Shown: one piece after another, positions 16,047 through 25,215 of the stretch
How the letters are laid out: each line of letters starts with the position of its first letter
How positions within the stretch are numbered: the first letter of the stretch is position 1
From: an uncultured Collinsella sp.
Lineage (GTDB): Bacteria; Actinomycetota; Coriobacteriia; Coriobacteriales; Coriobacteriaceae
Length of the DNA stretch: 62,636 bases
Assembly: GCA_958452935.1 (NCBI GenBank)
Contig: CAUDVX010000008.1
Span: forward strand, 1 to 62,636
Direction of reading: 5' to 3'
Made by a program: the position numbers and the translations under genes
The notes under the pieces: model-generated
The model's input: the letters and a program-made list of their open reading frames with translations, nothing else
The model's database searches: none
What the model was told of the DNA's origin: nothing

Positions 16047-17418
16047 AAACATTTACCGCAAAGGCGGTGTTAATGAGTGCCGTTCCGCGAAGGAAGATGC
16101 GGAGCGTCGAAGGGCTGAGCGAGCAAGAAAGCTAAAGAAGGCTTCATATGCAGCAATAGTTGCAAAGGCTCTTGCAGTTTTAACGCCATTAATTACTGTT
16201 AGGATTTCTTTCTCCTATTTGGGTGAAGATATGTATGGGCTCTGGAGTGCGGCCACCTCATTTTTTGCTTTGTTTTCCTATGCAGATCTGGGTTTAGGTA
16301 GTGGGCTTGCAACAAAGCTTGGACATGCCTCAGGAAGGAATAATTCGGTTCAGAGGTGTGAGCAGTTAATTTCTAGCACATACGCGGTATTAACCCCATT
16401 TTCCATGCTGCTTTTGACTTCGTTCGCCGTGCTCTATCCTTTATTGGATTGGCCATCTGTGCTAAATGTTGTGTCAGAGGACGCTGTTTCTATGGTGGGC
16501 GGAATCGTACTGGCGGTTGTGCTTCCAAAAATAATCAGCATTCCATTCTCACTTGTTCAGAGGATTCAGATTTCATTGCAAGATGGCTATAACAGCTATC
16601 TATGGCAATCCTTCGGGAGCATTCTGGGGTTAATTTCTGTTGTAGCTGTATATTACTTAGATCTTGGTCCATTGACGATGATTTGGGCAAGTTCATGCAT
16701 ATCGCTAGTTGTCCTAATCCTCAACACTGGTTTTTATTTTTGGATCAAAAAGCGTGAAATCAAGCCCAGTATCGGAGCGGTCCGAAAAGAAGATTCAATT
16801 GAAGTGATGAAAATGGGGGCTGATTATTTCCTCCTGTCGATATTGACCAATCTTGGCTTGTCTTTGGATACATTTATTGTTGGTTATTCGCAGAGCTATG
16901 CCGACGCCGCTTCATACTCGATTATTTTTAAAATTGTACAAACTGTTGCGGCGGTGTGCACCTTGATTTCGAATAATTTGTGGGGTGCAAATGCAGAGGC
17001 GATGGCAAGAGGAGACTATGATTGGGTGGCTGCAAACACTAAAAAAATGTCACTGATATTCCTTGCGGTCACCGGTGGGCTTTCACTTGCGATGGTGATT
17101 TTCGTTAATCCTGTTACATCATTGGTGGTTGGAAGAAATCTCGATTATTCGCTCTCTCTGATAATCGGCACATGTTTGGTGCAGGTATTGCAGGCGGTTA
17201 TTTCACCTCATTTTATGGTGCTTAATGCGCTCGGAATGGCGCGGGCACAGATTTTAATGTATGCGATTTATACCCCAGTAAGCCTTTTCTTGAAATTCTA
17301 TTCGTGCGCTGTATTCGGTCAAGTTGCTGTTCCCTGGGCAGGAGTCGTTTGCTACCTGTTGATAATTTATCCCGCTGTTTTGTATATGGAGAAGAGGGTT
17401 TATGCTACACGGCGATGA
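16036..17418 (+). CDS. wzx: Polysaccharide flippase (Wzx, oligosaccharide transporter)
   Basis: Moves lipid-linked repeat units across the cytoplasmic membrane. The 460-residue protein has a basic, charged N-terminus (ERRRAERARKLKKASY) followed by about 12 hydrophobic segments, beginning IVAKALAVLTPLITVRISFSYLG and including the LGSGLATKLGHASG loop typical of MATE/PST-type flippases. The start is ATG 16036 with AAGGGA at 16025-16030; a TTG one codon upstream is also possible. The end overlaps the polymerase gene by 17 bases. Symbol assigned by role and position. Confidence 0.85.
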   Translation: MGSKNIYRKGGVNECRSAKEDAERRRAERARKLKKASYAAIVAKALAVLTPLITVRISFSYLGEDMYGLWSAATSFFALFSYADLGLGSGLATKLGHASGRNNSVQRCEQLISSTYAVLTPFSMLLLTSFAVLYPLLDWPSVLNVVSEDAVSMVGGIVLAVVLPKIISIPFSLVQRIQISLQDGYNSYLWQSFGSILGLISVVAVYYLDLGPLTMIWASSCISLVVLILNTGFYFWIKKREIKPSIGAVRKEDSIEVMKMGADYFLLSILTNLGLSLDTFIVGYSQSYADAASYSIIFKIVQTVAAVCTLISNNLWGANAEAMARGDYDWVAANTKKMSLIFLAVTGGLSLAMVIFVNPVTSLVVGRNLDYSLSLIIGTCLVQVLQAVISPHFMVLNALGMARAQILMYAIYTPVSLFLKFYSCAVFGQVAVPWAGVVCYLLIIYPAVLYMEKRVYATRR

Positions 17419-18712
17419 AGTCGGTTTGACTGTAAGCAATATAAAGGCATGGACTCCTGCTATACGTAGTAGCATTGGTCATACATTGATGGCGATTAGA
17501 ATTCGCGATCTATTCTTTTTCTCTGCGCCTTTTTTCTTCCTTGCTGCCCAGGTCCTTAAGTATCACAACGCTCCCTGGGAATTGTTGCCGGATTCCACCA
17601 TTGGATTCCAACAGCTTGGCGTAACGGGCGGTCTAGTCGTTACATTTCAGCTCGTTGGGGCATTATTGCTGGTAAGTGTATCTCTAATATCCCTAAGTGA
17701 GCATTCTGAAGAGATTCCGGTAGTCTTAAAGTTGACAATATTTAGCTTTTTTGTCATATGCACTATTTGGTGTGTTGCTACATGTGCCATGAACGGCGTT
17801 GATTCGTTGACTTATCGCACTGGAACGCCGTTGGTATATTTATCTTTGGTTTCGATATCTTTAGGATTCGATAACGACTTAGTACGTCTTGTGAGAAAAA
17901 CTGTAACCTGTTTGCTTCCGATTTACTTTGTCTTGTTTGGTATTGAGTTCTTCAGAATTCAATCAACTATGGGCTGGATCGTTATTGGCTCATCTGCGGT
18001 TATGACATATTTTGTTACATCATTTTGGCTAGTGGCTATGTATATCGCCATTGCCGAATTTACCGGTAATGCAAATAGTGCGCTTGTTTATTTGTGCTGT
18101 ATGTTTCTCTGCGTCATGGCGGTATTGTTGAGGTCAAGAAGTTGGGTCATACAGAGCGCCGCGTTGCTTCTAATCTATTCCCTTGCTTCTGCAAGGAACG
18201 CTTTGGATGGATTGGTGAAAGCCGTTGCGCTGGTAGCTGTTGTGTTCGCCGCGCTTGCAATTCTAATTAATCTGTTTCCTGAGTATTTTGGCGCACTTAT
18301 TGATAAGGTGGGTCAGGACAACAGGTCAGAACAGCTTCAAAACGTTTTCGATCAGATTCCACTTGAAACATGGCTAATCGGAGGCGGTATTGATGCAAAA
18401 TACTACTTCAATGGATACATGACCGGTGCAATCGATAATCAATTCTTATATATTTGCTACCATTGGGGTCTCTTGTTTGCTGTTTTGTTTTTTGGTCCTC
18501 TGTCGTTTGCAGTCATTAAATCCACGATGTTTACCTTAAGGGGGCATCGAGAGTTACTGTTTGTTTCTGTGTTGCTCGCATTCTGGCTATTTGCTCTCTT
18601 GGGTCTATCGATCTACAACACCCTGACTTTTAATGTACAAATGTTTTTTATACCTTTATTCACCGGTCTGGTATATAGCTACATAAGATCGAATTGCTGT
18701 ATGGAGGGGTAA
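17402..18712 (+). CDS. wzy: O-antigen/capsule polymerase-like membrane protein (Wzy)
   Basis: A 436-residue protein with about 10-12 predicted membrane helices and a longer extracytoplasmic loop region late in the protein (GALIDKVGQDNRSEQLQNVFDQIPLETWLIGGGIDAKYYFNGY), the layout of Wzy polymerases that join repeat units outside the membrane. Sequence identity in this family is low, so the call rests on topology, size and position next to wzx. The ATG at 17402 has AGAAGAGGG upstream. The next gene starts immediately after the stop. Confidence 0.75.
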   Translation: MLHGDEVGLTVSNIKAWTPAIRSSIGHTLMAIRIRDLFFFSAPFFFLAAQVLKYHNAPWELLPDSTIGFQQLGVTGGLVVTFQLVGALLLVSVSLISLSEHSEEIPVVLKLTIFSFFVICTIWCVATCAMNGVDSLTYRTGTPLVYLSLVSISLGFDNDLVRLVRKTVTCLLPIYFVLFGIEFFRIQSTMGWIVIGSSAVMTYFVTSFWLVAMYIAIAEFTGNANSALVYLCCMFLCVMAVLLRSRSWVIQSAALLLIYSLASARNALDGLVKAVALVAVVFAALAILINLFPEYFGALIDKVGQDNRSEQLQNVFDQIPLETWLIGGGIDAKYYFNGYMTGAIDNQFLYICYHWGLLFAVLFFGPLSFAVIKSTMFTLRGHRELLFVSVLLAFWLFALLGLSIYNTLTFNVQMFFIPLFTGLVYSYIRSNCCMEG

Positions 18713-19888
18713 TTGAACGGGACTTATCTTTACGTTGGGTCGTTTGGCGATCCTAGATGCTCGGCATCCGGCCAGCGTGTTTTGAATATCGCTAGAGTTC
18801 TCAGGAGTGTGGGCTACGATACGCTATTTTGCTCTGACGGATATGCGGAGTCCTTTGCATTCGATGGTTTTAGTTTTGTTAGCGCACGAAAAGAGACTCT
18901 CAGCCGTGGGCCGATTGCAACCGTAATTGGATATTGGAATTTAATAACAGCTCAACAAGTAATGAAGTGCGTGAATAAGATCGTGTCCTCAAATAAGGAC
19001 ATTAAGGCAGTGATTTGTTATAACTGCAGTCATACTCTTCAGTCAGAAATCATGCGTCTTGCGCACAGTTCATCCATTTCCGTATTCGGTGACGTTACTG
19101 AGTGGTACGAAATAAATAGGGATTCGGGATTCGGGAATTACTTACTAGCCCGTTCGGTTGACAGGCGAATTCGCAAGCTCGATTGCTGCCTAGATGGAGT
19201 AATCGCGATTAGTGAGTATTTAGAAAAGTATTATGCGGAATCAGGGGTCCGGTGTATTAAGGTTCCACCTATTTTTGAATATGATTTCGCAGCCGACCTT
19301 AATTGCCCAACAAACGAGGCTGGCAAATTGAAAATCGTCTACACTGGGTTTCCGGCAAATGGTAAAGATGATCTGACCGTTTTAATTGATGCCGTTTGCG
19401 CTACGCACGACCGTTTTGGCTCCGTTCTTCAGTTAGATATAGTTGGTCCGACGCAGTCCTATCTTCAGAATTTAAGTCAAAGATACTCTGCTTCCTGGCT
19501 ATCTGAACACGGGATATATGTCCATGGCAAGGTCGGTCATGAAGAAGCAAAGCGGTATCAAGATAATGCCGACCTCTGTTTTTTGATACGCGAGAATAAG
19601 CGATATGCCAAAGCTGGCTTTTCGACAAAGTTCGCCGAGTGCATGAGTTCTGGCGTTCTGATGTGCTGCAATGATGTAGGCGGTGCGGATCAATTGATAG
19701 ATGATGGAGTTAATGGCTTTCTGCTTCCCGCCGGAACAATCAAAGAAGTTGTTATTGTTCTAGAGCGATGTTTGGCTCTTAGCAAGAGGGATTTATATCA
19801 AATGAAAGTCAATGCCAGAGAGACCGCAGCCCGAGAGTTTTCTAAAGATAATTATCGAAATGCTTTAGTCGCATTCTTAGGGGCGTAA
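18713..19888 (+). CDS. Glycosyltransferase family 4
   Basis: A 391-residue glycosyltransferase. The N-terminal half (YLYVGSFGDPRCSASGQRVLNIARVL) is a GT4 acceptor domain; the C-terminal half has KIVYTGFPANGKDDLTVLIDAV, LDIVGPTQSY, YVHGKVGHEEAKRYQDNADLCFLI and AGFSTKFAECMSSGVLMCCNDVGGADQLI. It starts with TTG directly after the polymerase stop; GGAGGGG lies 18703-18709. The stop is followed without a gap by ATG of the next, frameshifted glycosyltransferase. Substrates unknown. Confidence 0.82.
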   Translation: MNGTYLYVGSFGDPRCSASGQRVLNIARVLRSVGYDTLFCSDGYAESFAFDGFSFVSARKETLSRGPIATVIGYWNLITAQQVMKCVNKIVSSNKDIKAVICYNCSHTLQSEIMRLAHSSSISVFGDVTEWYEINRDSGFGNYLLARSVDRRIRKLDCCLDGVIAISEYLEKYYAESGVRCIKVPPIFEYDFAADLNCPTNEAGKLKIVYTGFPANGKDDLTVLIDAVCATHDRFGSVLQLDIVGPTQSYLQNLSQRYSASWLSEHGIYVHGKVGHEEAKRYQDNADLCFLIRENKRYAKAGFSTKFAECMSSGVLMCCNDVGGADQLIDDGVNGFLLPAGTIKEVVIVLERCLALSKRDLYQMKVNARETAAREFSKDNYRNALVAFLGA

Positions 19889-20997
19889 ATGGATGACATC
19901 AGCTTGAATGGGAAAAGAATACTTATAGTATTTGATGATTTCTTTGGTGGAGCTGGGAATATGGCTCAGCTCCTTGGAATGTACCTTTCAGAAAAAAAGA
20001 CATGGAAGTCGTTCTCGTTCCAACAAACCAGCACTCTGCACCTAGATATGATTTGAGTGGCATCGTTATACGCCCGTGTCGATTTAATATATCAAAAAGA
20101 AAGCCGTCGTCTCTGTTTACGGGCTGTATAGGTCCATTTAGGCAGCTGGTGGAAGATGTAGAGCCAGATTTAGTTCTGTCGTTTCTTGATAGGATTAATT
20201 GCATAGTTTGTGCCAGCTTGATTGATATGCCTAATATCGCTCTCGTGGTTTCAGAGCGGAATGATCCATGGAAATCCGATAAGAGCTTATTACTGCATTT
20301 CATCAGGCGCTTGTTTTATCGAAGAGCTGAAGCGATTTCGGTTCAATTCAACGCTTTCAGGTCTTTTTTTACGGGTGATTTGTTCGATAAGACGTTTGTA
20401 ACGCCAAATATTGTTCGAATATCGGCATTAAAGGCTTCAACATGCGTGAACGAGCCGTATAGATTGATATCTATTGGAAGACTCTCCCCGCAAAAGCGTT
20501 TTGATTTGATGATTAAAGTCGGCGGTCTTCTTAAGGAGCGGGGGTTTAATTTTGAGCTAAGCATTTATGGAGAGGGCCCATTAAAAAACCAATTAAGTGA
20601 ACAGATTGCTGCGGCTGATTTGGATGAGTGCATTGTCCTAAAAGGAATAACGAAAGAAGTGGATAAAGCATTATCAGAGGCTCATCTATTTTTGTTGACA
20701 TCTGAATTTGAGGGTTTTCCGAATGTCGTAGGTGAAGCGCTGGCGACTGGGTTGCCTGTGGTCGCCTATAAATGTCATGAAGGAATGACGGAGCTCATTG
20801 GTCGGGCAGGAGTTGTTATCCCTTTTGGTGCGGTTGACGATATGGCTGATTCTATCGAGTGCTTGCTGACATCAAGTGCTGGATATGACGAGGCAAAGAG
20901 GATGGCCCTTAAGCAATCCGCCCTTTTTACTCCGGATAGGGTACTGGCTGATTGGGAGAACTGCTTGTTAAGAGCGCTTGAAAATCAGGATGGTTAA
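19889..20997 (+). CDS. Glycosyltransferase family 4 with a -1 frameshift at an A7 run
   Basis: Two reading frames together give one normal GT4 enzyme of about 369 residues. The ATG at 19889 starts MDDISLNGKRILIVFDDFFG and NMAQLLGMYLSEKK, the usual first Rossmann strand, but this frame stops at 20056. The rest (LIS-IGRLSPQKRFDLMIKVGGLL, YGEGPLKNQL, LFLLTSEFEGFPNVVGEALATG) is in the -1 frame, where no good start exists. The frames meet at A-AAA-AAG (19993-19999), the exact heptamer used for -1 slipping in dnaX. Possibilities: programmed frameshift, phase variation by slippage in A7, a recent mutation, or a sequencing error. If no frameshift occurs, only an inactive 55-residue peptide is made. 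Confidence 0.75.
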
Positions 20998-21132
20998 TTG
21001 TCTCTCTGCTTGAGTTAGCTTTAGGGTGCTGTACCGTGCGCGTTTTAACGACTGATATGCTTATCGCGCTATAGAGCACGGTCGTGTCCGACAAATCGGG
21101 GGTTGTTGGAATCCTATCTTCTGAACATCTAA

Positions 21133-21288
21133 CTGTTTGAGCTGACGAAGGTGAGCTTCGGGCGGCACGGCTGGGCTTTGTACCTCGTGGTGCTCGACTT
21201 CGTCTTGACAAGTTCGTTCCTGCTGTAGCCACTCTACGCGAAGGTCGGCGACAGCCTTATGGGGTTGCGTAAAGGGCGGACGTATTAG
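21133..21288 (+). pseudogene. Possible gene remnant between cassette and epimerase
   Basis: The 344 bases from 20998 to 21341 hold no intact gene. One frame reads ELTKVSFGRHGWALYLVVLD, FVLTSSFLL, a stop, then PLYAKVGDSLMGLRKG, which looks like a decayed membrane-protein end with GC-rich codon use unlike the AT-rich genes before it. I do not recognise the family. It marks the right border of the AT-rich cassette. Confidence 0.3.
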
Positions 21289-21341
21289 AACTGTACTTCT
21301 GTTGGTCGAGATTCTTGGAATTGGTTTGGTTAGGAGTTTAT

Positions 21342-22382
21342 ATGAGTGAAAAGGTATTGGTTACCGGCGCGGCAGGTTTCATAGGCGCGTTCTTGGTAAA
21401 GAGGCTGCTTGAGACGACCGACGACGTCATCGTCGGCCTGGACAACGTGAACAGCTACTACGACCCTGGCATCAAGGAGGCACGCCTCGCGATGCTGCGG
21501 AAGGCGGATGCCGATGGCCGCTTCACCTTCGTGCGGGGTGACCTCGCCGACGCGGCCCTGGTGGAGCGGATCTTCGCCGAGAACGGCTTCGACGTCGTGG
21601 TGAACCTGGCCGCGCAGGCCGGCGTGCGCTACTCGATAGAGAACCCGAAGGCCTATGTGGACAGTAACCTCGTGGGCTTCTTCAACATACTGGAGGCCTG
21701 CAGGCACCACCCGGTCAAGCATCTCGTGTATGCCTCGTCGTCGAGCGTCTACGGCGGCAACGAGAAGGTGCCTTTCAGCGAGGACGACAACGTGGACTCG
21801 CCGGTCTCGCTCTACGCGGCGACCAAGAAGAGCAACGAGCTCATGGCCCACGCCTACAGCAAGCTCTACTCAATCCCCGCGACCGGCCTGCGCTTCTTCA
21901 CCGTCTACGGCCCGATGGGCCGTCCGGACATGGCGTACTTCGGCTTTACCAACAAGCTGCTGCGAGGCGAGACCATCAAGATCTTCAACATGGGCGATTG
22001 CAGGCGCGACTTCACCTACGTCGACGACATCGTCGAGGGCGTCACGCGCGTGATGGCGAACCCGCCCGAGGTCAAGCTGGGCGCGGACGGCCTGCCCATG
22101 GCCGCGACGCGCATCTACAACATCGGCAACTCCAACCCCGAGAACCTGCTGGACTTCGTGGACACACTGCAGCGGGTCCTGGTGGAGGAGGGCGTGCTGC
22201 CCGCCGACTTCGACTTCGAGGCGCACCGCGAGCTCGTCCCCATGCAGCCGGGCGACGTTCCGGTGACCTTCGCGGACACCTCGAAGCTGGAGCGCGACAC
22301 CGGCTTCAAGCCGAGCACGCCGCTTGAGGACGGTTTGGGCGCGTTCGCGAAGTGGTATCGAAGTTATTACCCATGCGAGTAA
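21342..22382 (+). CDS. NAD-dependent epimerase, probable UDP-glucuronate 4-epimerase
   Basis: A 346-residue extended short-chain dehydrogenase: VLVTGAAGFIGAFLVKRLL (NAD site), GLDNVNSYYDPGIKEARL, NLAAQAGVRYSIENPKAYVDSN, SSSSVYGGN, then SLYAATKKSNELMAHAY with the Tyr/Lys pair and GLRFFTVYGPMGRPDMAYFGF. The NSYYDP and GRPDMA segments are characteristic of UDP-glucuronate 4-epimerases, which make UDP-galacturonate. The following ugd supplies the UDP-glucuronate. The ATG at 21342 is chosen for AGGAG at 21332-21336. GC-rich, unlike the preceding cassette. Confidence 0.88.
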   Translation: MSEKVLVTGAAGFIGAFLVKRLLETTDDVIVGLDNVNSYYDPGIKEARLAMLRKADADGRFTFVRGDLADAALVERIFAENGFDVVVNLAAQAGVRYSIENPKAYVDSNLVGFFNILEACRHHPVKHLVYASSSSVYGGNEKVPFSEDDNVDSPVSLYAATKKSNELMAHAYSKLYSIPATGLRFFTVYGPMGRPDMAYFGFTNKLLRGETIKIFNMGDCRRDFTYVDDIVEGVTRVMANPPEVKLGADGLPMAATRIYNIGNSNPENLLDFVDTLQRVLVEEGVLPADFDFEAHRELVPMQPGDVPVTFADTSKLERDTGFKPSTPLEDGLGAFAKWYRSYYPCE

Positions 22383-22464
22383 CGTTCGCGAATATTTGAT
22401 TTTAGTTTTTGTCCTATTAGCAAGTTAAAGCTAGTTTAAGCGTTCTTTGACAGGGAGAATAAGA

Positions 22465-23724
22465 ATGAAGATAGCAGTCGCCGGTACCGGCTACGTTGGC
22501 CTATCCATCTCCATGCTGCTTGCGCAGCACAACGAGGTCCACGCCCTGGACATCGTTCCGGAGAAGGTGAAGATGCTCAACGGTTTCCGATCCCCCATCC
22601 GCGACAAGGAGATCGAGCGGTTCCTGTCCGAGGCGAAGGCGGGGGAGCGCGAGCTTTCCTTCGAGGCGACGCTCGACCCGGCCCAGGCCTACGCAGGTGC
22701 AGAGTACGTCGTCGTCGCGACGCCGACCAACTACGACCCCAACAAGAACTTCTTCGACACCAGCTCCGTTGAGGCGGCCGTCGACGCGGTTCGCTCGGTG
22801 AACCCGAGCGCCTGGATCGTCATTAAGTCCACGATTCCCGTCGGCTATACCGCGCAGCTGCGCGGGGAGCGCGGCGACTCGCGAATCTTCTTCTCTCCCG
22901 AGTTCCTGCGCGAGGGCGAGGCACTTTACGACAACCTGCACCCGAGCCGCATCGTTGTTGGCTGCGACAAGGACGACGCCGCGGCCGTCGAGGCCGCCAA
23001 GGGCTTCGCGGCGCTGCTTGCCGAGGGCGCCGCTCCCGAGGAGCGCTCACGTGAGAACGCCGACGGCACGCGGGGCATCCCCGAGCTCGTGCTCGGCTCC
23101 ACCGAGGCGGAGGCCGTGAAGCTTTTCGCCAACACCTACCTGGCGCTGCGCGTCTCCTACTTCAACGAGCTCGACACCTACTGCGAGCTGCGTGGCCTCT
23201 CCACCGCCGATGTCATCGAGGGCGTGTGCCTCGAGCCTCGTATCGGCTCGGGCTACAACAACCCGTCGTTCGGCTACGGCGGCTACTGCCTGCCCAAGGA
23301 CACCAAGCAGCTACTCGCGAACTACAGGGACGTGCCGCAGGACCTCATCGGCGCCATCGTGGCGTCCAACCGCACGCGCAAGGACCACGTGGCCGACGAG
23401 GTGCTCCAGCGCGTCAACCAGCTCGTCTACTCCGGCACCGCGGCGCCCACCGTGGGCGTCTACCGACTCACGATGAAGAGCGGCTCGGACAACTTCCGCG
23501 CGAGCTCCATCCAGGGCATCATGAAGCGCGTGAAGGCCAAGGGCGTGCCCGTGGTGGTCTACGAGCCCACGTTGGACGCTGAGGACTTCTTCGGCAGCGA
23601 GGTCACCCATGACCTTGAGACCTTTAAGCGTGAGTGCTCCATCATCGTGGCCAACCGCTGGAGCGACGAGCTCGCGGACGTGGCGGATAAGGTGTACACG
23701 CGCGATCTCTTCAAGCGCGACTAG
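22465..23724 (+). CDS. ugd: UDP-glucose 6-dehydrogenase
   Basis: Oxidises UDP-glucose to UDP-glucuronate with NAD, feeding the adjacent epimerase. The 419-residue protein has the NAD site MKIAVAGTGYVGLSISMLLAQ, VVVATPTNYD, IKSTIPVGYT, FSPEFLREG, the LFANTYLALRVSYFNELD helix, and the catalytic Cys loop GYGGYCLPKDTKQL. The ATG at 22465 has GGGAGAATAAG upstream; a start 18 bases earlier lacks one. Its last 225 bases (23500-23724) are repeated with about 86% identity at 35465-35689, where they form the end of a chimeric reading frame. Its terminator is split by an IS. Confidence 0.95.
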   Translation: MKIAVAGTGYVGLSISMLLAQHNEVHALDIVPEKVKMLNGFRSPIRDKEIERFLSEAKAGERELSFEATLDPAQAYAGAEYVVVATPTNYDPNKNFFDTSSVEAAVDAVRSVNPSAWIVIKSTIPVGYTAQLRGERGDSRIFFSPEFLREGEALYDNLHPSRIVVGCDKDDAAAVEAAKGFAALLAEGAAPEERSRENADGTRGIPELVLGSTEAEAVKLFANTYLALRVSYFNELDTYCELRGLSTADVIEGVCLEPRIGSGYNNPSFGYGGYCLPKDTKQLLANYRDVPQDLIGAIVASNRTRKDHVADEVLQRVNQLVYSGTAAPTVGVYRLTMKSGSDNFRASSIQGIMKRVKAKGVPVVVYEPTLDAEDFFGSEVTHDLETFKRECSIIVANRWSDELADVADKVYTRDLFKRD

Positions 23725-23746
23725 CGAGCTTTCTCGGAGCGATAAG

Positions 23747-23761
23747 AGGCCCCCAGCCACC
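23747..23761 (+). terminator. Left arm of the ugd terminator, split by an IS3 element
   Basis: AGGCCCCCAGCCACC here pairs exactly with GGTGGCTGGGGGCCT at 25216-25230, followed by TTCTTG. Removing the IS and one CCA target copy restores a 15-bp stem with loop ACGC, so the element landed in the terminator loop. Confidence 0.9.
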
Positions 23762-23768
23762 ATGAACT

Positions 23769-23802
23769 GCCTCCCATTTCTTGGACATGAGAAATGGGAG
23801 GC
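23769..23802 (+). promoter_or_regulatory. Hairpin sequestering the orfA ribosome site
   Basis: GCCTCCCATTTCT (23769-23781) pairs perfectly with AGAAATGGGAGGC (23790-23802) around an 8-base loop. The second arm contains GGGAGG, the ribosome site of orfA (ATG at 23808). RNA entering from ugd would fold and hide it, whereas a transcript starting inside the left end would not contain the full stem. Confidence 0.7.
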
Positions 23803-23807
23803 TTTTT

Positions 23808-24299
23808 ATGCGTGTCGACTTGAGGGTGAAGCACGACATCGAGGCCAGGAAGGCGGCGATCGGGCTCTTCGAGCGAGGGCACGGCTCCGAGTCGGCGGCG
23901 AAGGCGCTGTCGGTCCCGCGCGACACCGTGAGACAATGGCTCTACGTATACCGGTCGTTCGGAAGCGAGGTGCTGCTATCCATGGACGGCAAGCAGGCCA
24001 GGTACACATACGAGCAGAAGGTCGCCGCCGCCTCGGCCGTGGTCGACGGAGGCATGAGCAAGCGGGACGCCATGGAGGCGTTCGGGGTCATGTCCCTGAC
24101 GCCGCTCAAGAGATGGTGCGCGCTCTACCGCGAGGGCGGCGCGGAGGCCCTGCGCCCGAGGCCCAAGGGCCGGCCGAGCGGTTCCAAGGCGAGGCCGCGC
24201 ACGCGCGAGCAGGAGCTCGAGGAGCGCTGCCGAAGGCTCGAGACCGAGGTGGCCTACCTAAAAAAATTGCGTGCCCTAGTCGAGAGGGACGGGCTCTGA
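23808..24299 (+). CDS. IS3-family transposase OrfA (helix-turn-helix)
   Basis: A 163-residue DNA-binding protein. Two helix-turn-helix units are visible: AAIGLFERGHGSESAAKALSVPRDTVRQWL and ASAVVDGGMSKRDAMEAFGVMSLTPLKRW. A basic linker (RPRPKGRPSGSKARPRT) leads to a leucine-zipper-like helix (EQELEERCRRLETEVAYLKKL) used for dimerisation. The ATG at 23808 follows GGGAGG. Near its end the run A-AAA-AAA (24260-24266) allows -1 slipping into orfB to make the OrfAB transposase. Confidence 0.9.
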   Translation: MRVDLRVKHDIEARKAAIGLFERGHGSESAAKALSVPRDTVRQWLYVYRSFGSEVLLSMDGKQARYTYEQKVAAASAVVDGGMSKRDAMEAFGVMSLTPLKRWCALYREGGAEALRPRPKGRPSGSKARPRTREQELEERCRRLETEVAYLKKLRALVERDGL

Positions 24300-25171
24300 C
24301 CAGGGCGAAGGTCGAGGCCGTGAGCGCCCTGCGCGAAGAGGGGTACGGGCTGGGGTGCCTGCTGGAGTGCGCCGGCCTGGCGAGGTCGAGCTACTACTAC
24401 GCGCTGTCGCACCCGAAGGCTCCCACCAGGCCCGAGCTCTGGGAGGCCGCCGCCGAGATATTCTCGCGCGCCGCCAACGGGTGCGGCCACAGGCGGATCG
24501 CCATGCGCCTGCGCGCCGAGCGGGGCGTGCGCATAGCCTACAAGACCGTGCTGAAGATGATGCGCGAGATGGGCATCAGCTGCGGGATCCGCCGCGAGAC
24601 CGACTACCACAGGTACAACTCGTACAGGGGCAAGGTCGGAAAGACCTTCGAGAACGTCATCGGCAGGGACTTCGCCGCCGACGGGCCGTGGGAGAAGATG
24701 GGCACCGACGTCACCGAGTTCAAGCAGCCCTGGGGCAAGGCCTACTTCGCGCCGGTCTACGACTTCGGCAGCAAGGAGATCGTCGCCTGGTCCACGTCGC
24801 TGCACCCCGGCATGGCTCAGCAGCACGAGCTGCTCGACCAGCTCGTGTCCAGGAAGCCCGAGGGCTCCAGGCCGATCCTGCACTCGGACATGGGCTGGCA
24901 GTACCAGCAGGCCGGTTGGTGCAGGCGGTTGGAGGAGGCCGGCGTGGTGCAGAGCATGTCCCGGAAGGGCAACTGCATCGACAACGGCGCGACGGAGCAG
25001 GTGTTCGGCCACATCAAGGACGAGTTCTTCCGGGGAAGGACGTGGCCGGACTTCGAGTCCTTCAAGGCGGACCTCGACGACTTCGTGGTCCATTGGAACA
25101 CGAGGAGGCGCCAGGTTAAACTGAAGGGACTGACCCCGGAGGAGTTCCGGAGACAGTCCCTTGCGGCGTAG
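24264..25171 (+). CDS. IS3-family transposase OrfB (DDE integrase core)
   Basis: The catalytic part, read in the -1 frame after the A7 run. It begins KKIACPSREGRALTRAKVEAV, followed by an HTH_21-type segment (AANGCGHRRIAMRLRAERG) and the integrase core: first Asp in KMGTDVTEFKQPWG, second in LHSDMGWQYQQ, and Glu in NGATEQVFGHIKDEFF. It ends WNTRRRQVKLKGLTPEEFRRQS. No convincing independent start exists, so it is probably made only as an OrfAB fusion by programmed frameshifting; the start given is where the fusion enters this frame. Confidence 0.9.
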
Positions 25172-25215
25172 TTCTTATTTAAGCCGTCCAAGTTTTGGGG
25201 TGCAGTTCACCACGC

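Larger units (their letters stand above)
23763..25209 (+). mobile_element. IS3-family insertion sequence, apparently intact
   Basis: A 1447-bp element. The ends are imperfect inverted repeats: the left begins TGAACTGCCTCCCATTTCTT and the right, read in reverse complement, TGAACTGCACCCCAAAACTT, with TTGGAC following in both. CCA flanks both ends as a 3-bp target duplication. Inside are orfA and orfB in overlapping frames joined by a -1 slip site, the standard IS3 plan. Both frames are open and the catalytic residues are present, so it may be active. Confidence 0.9.
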
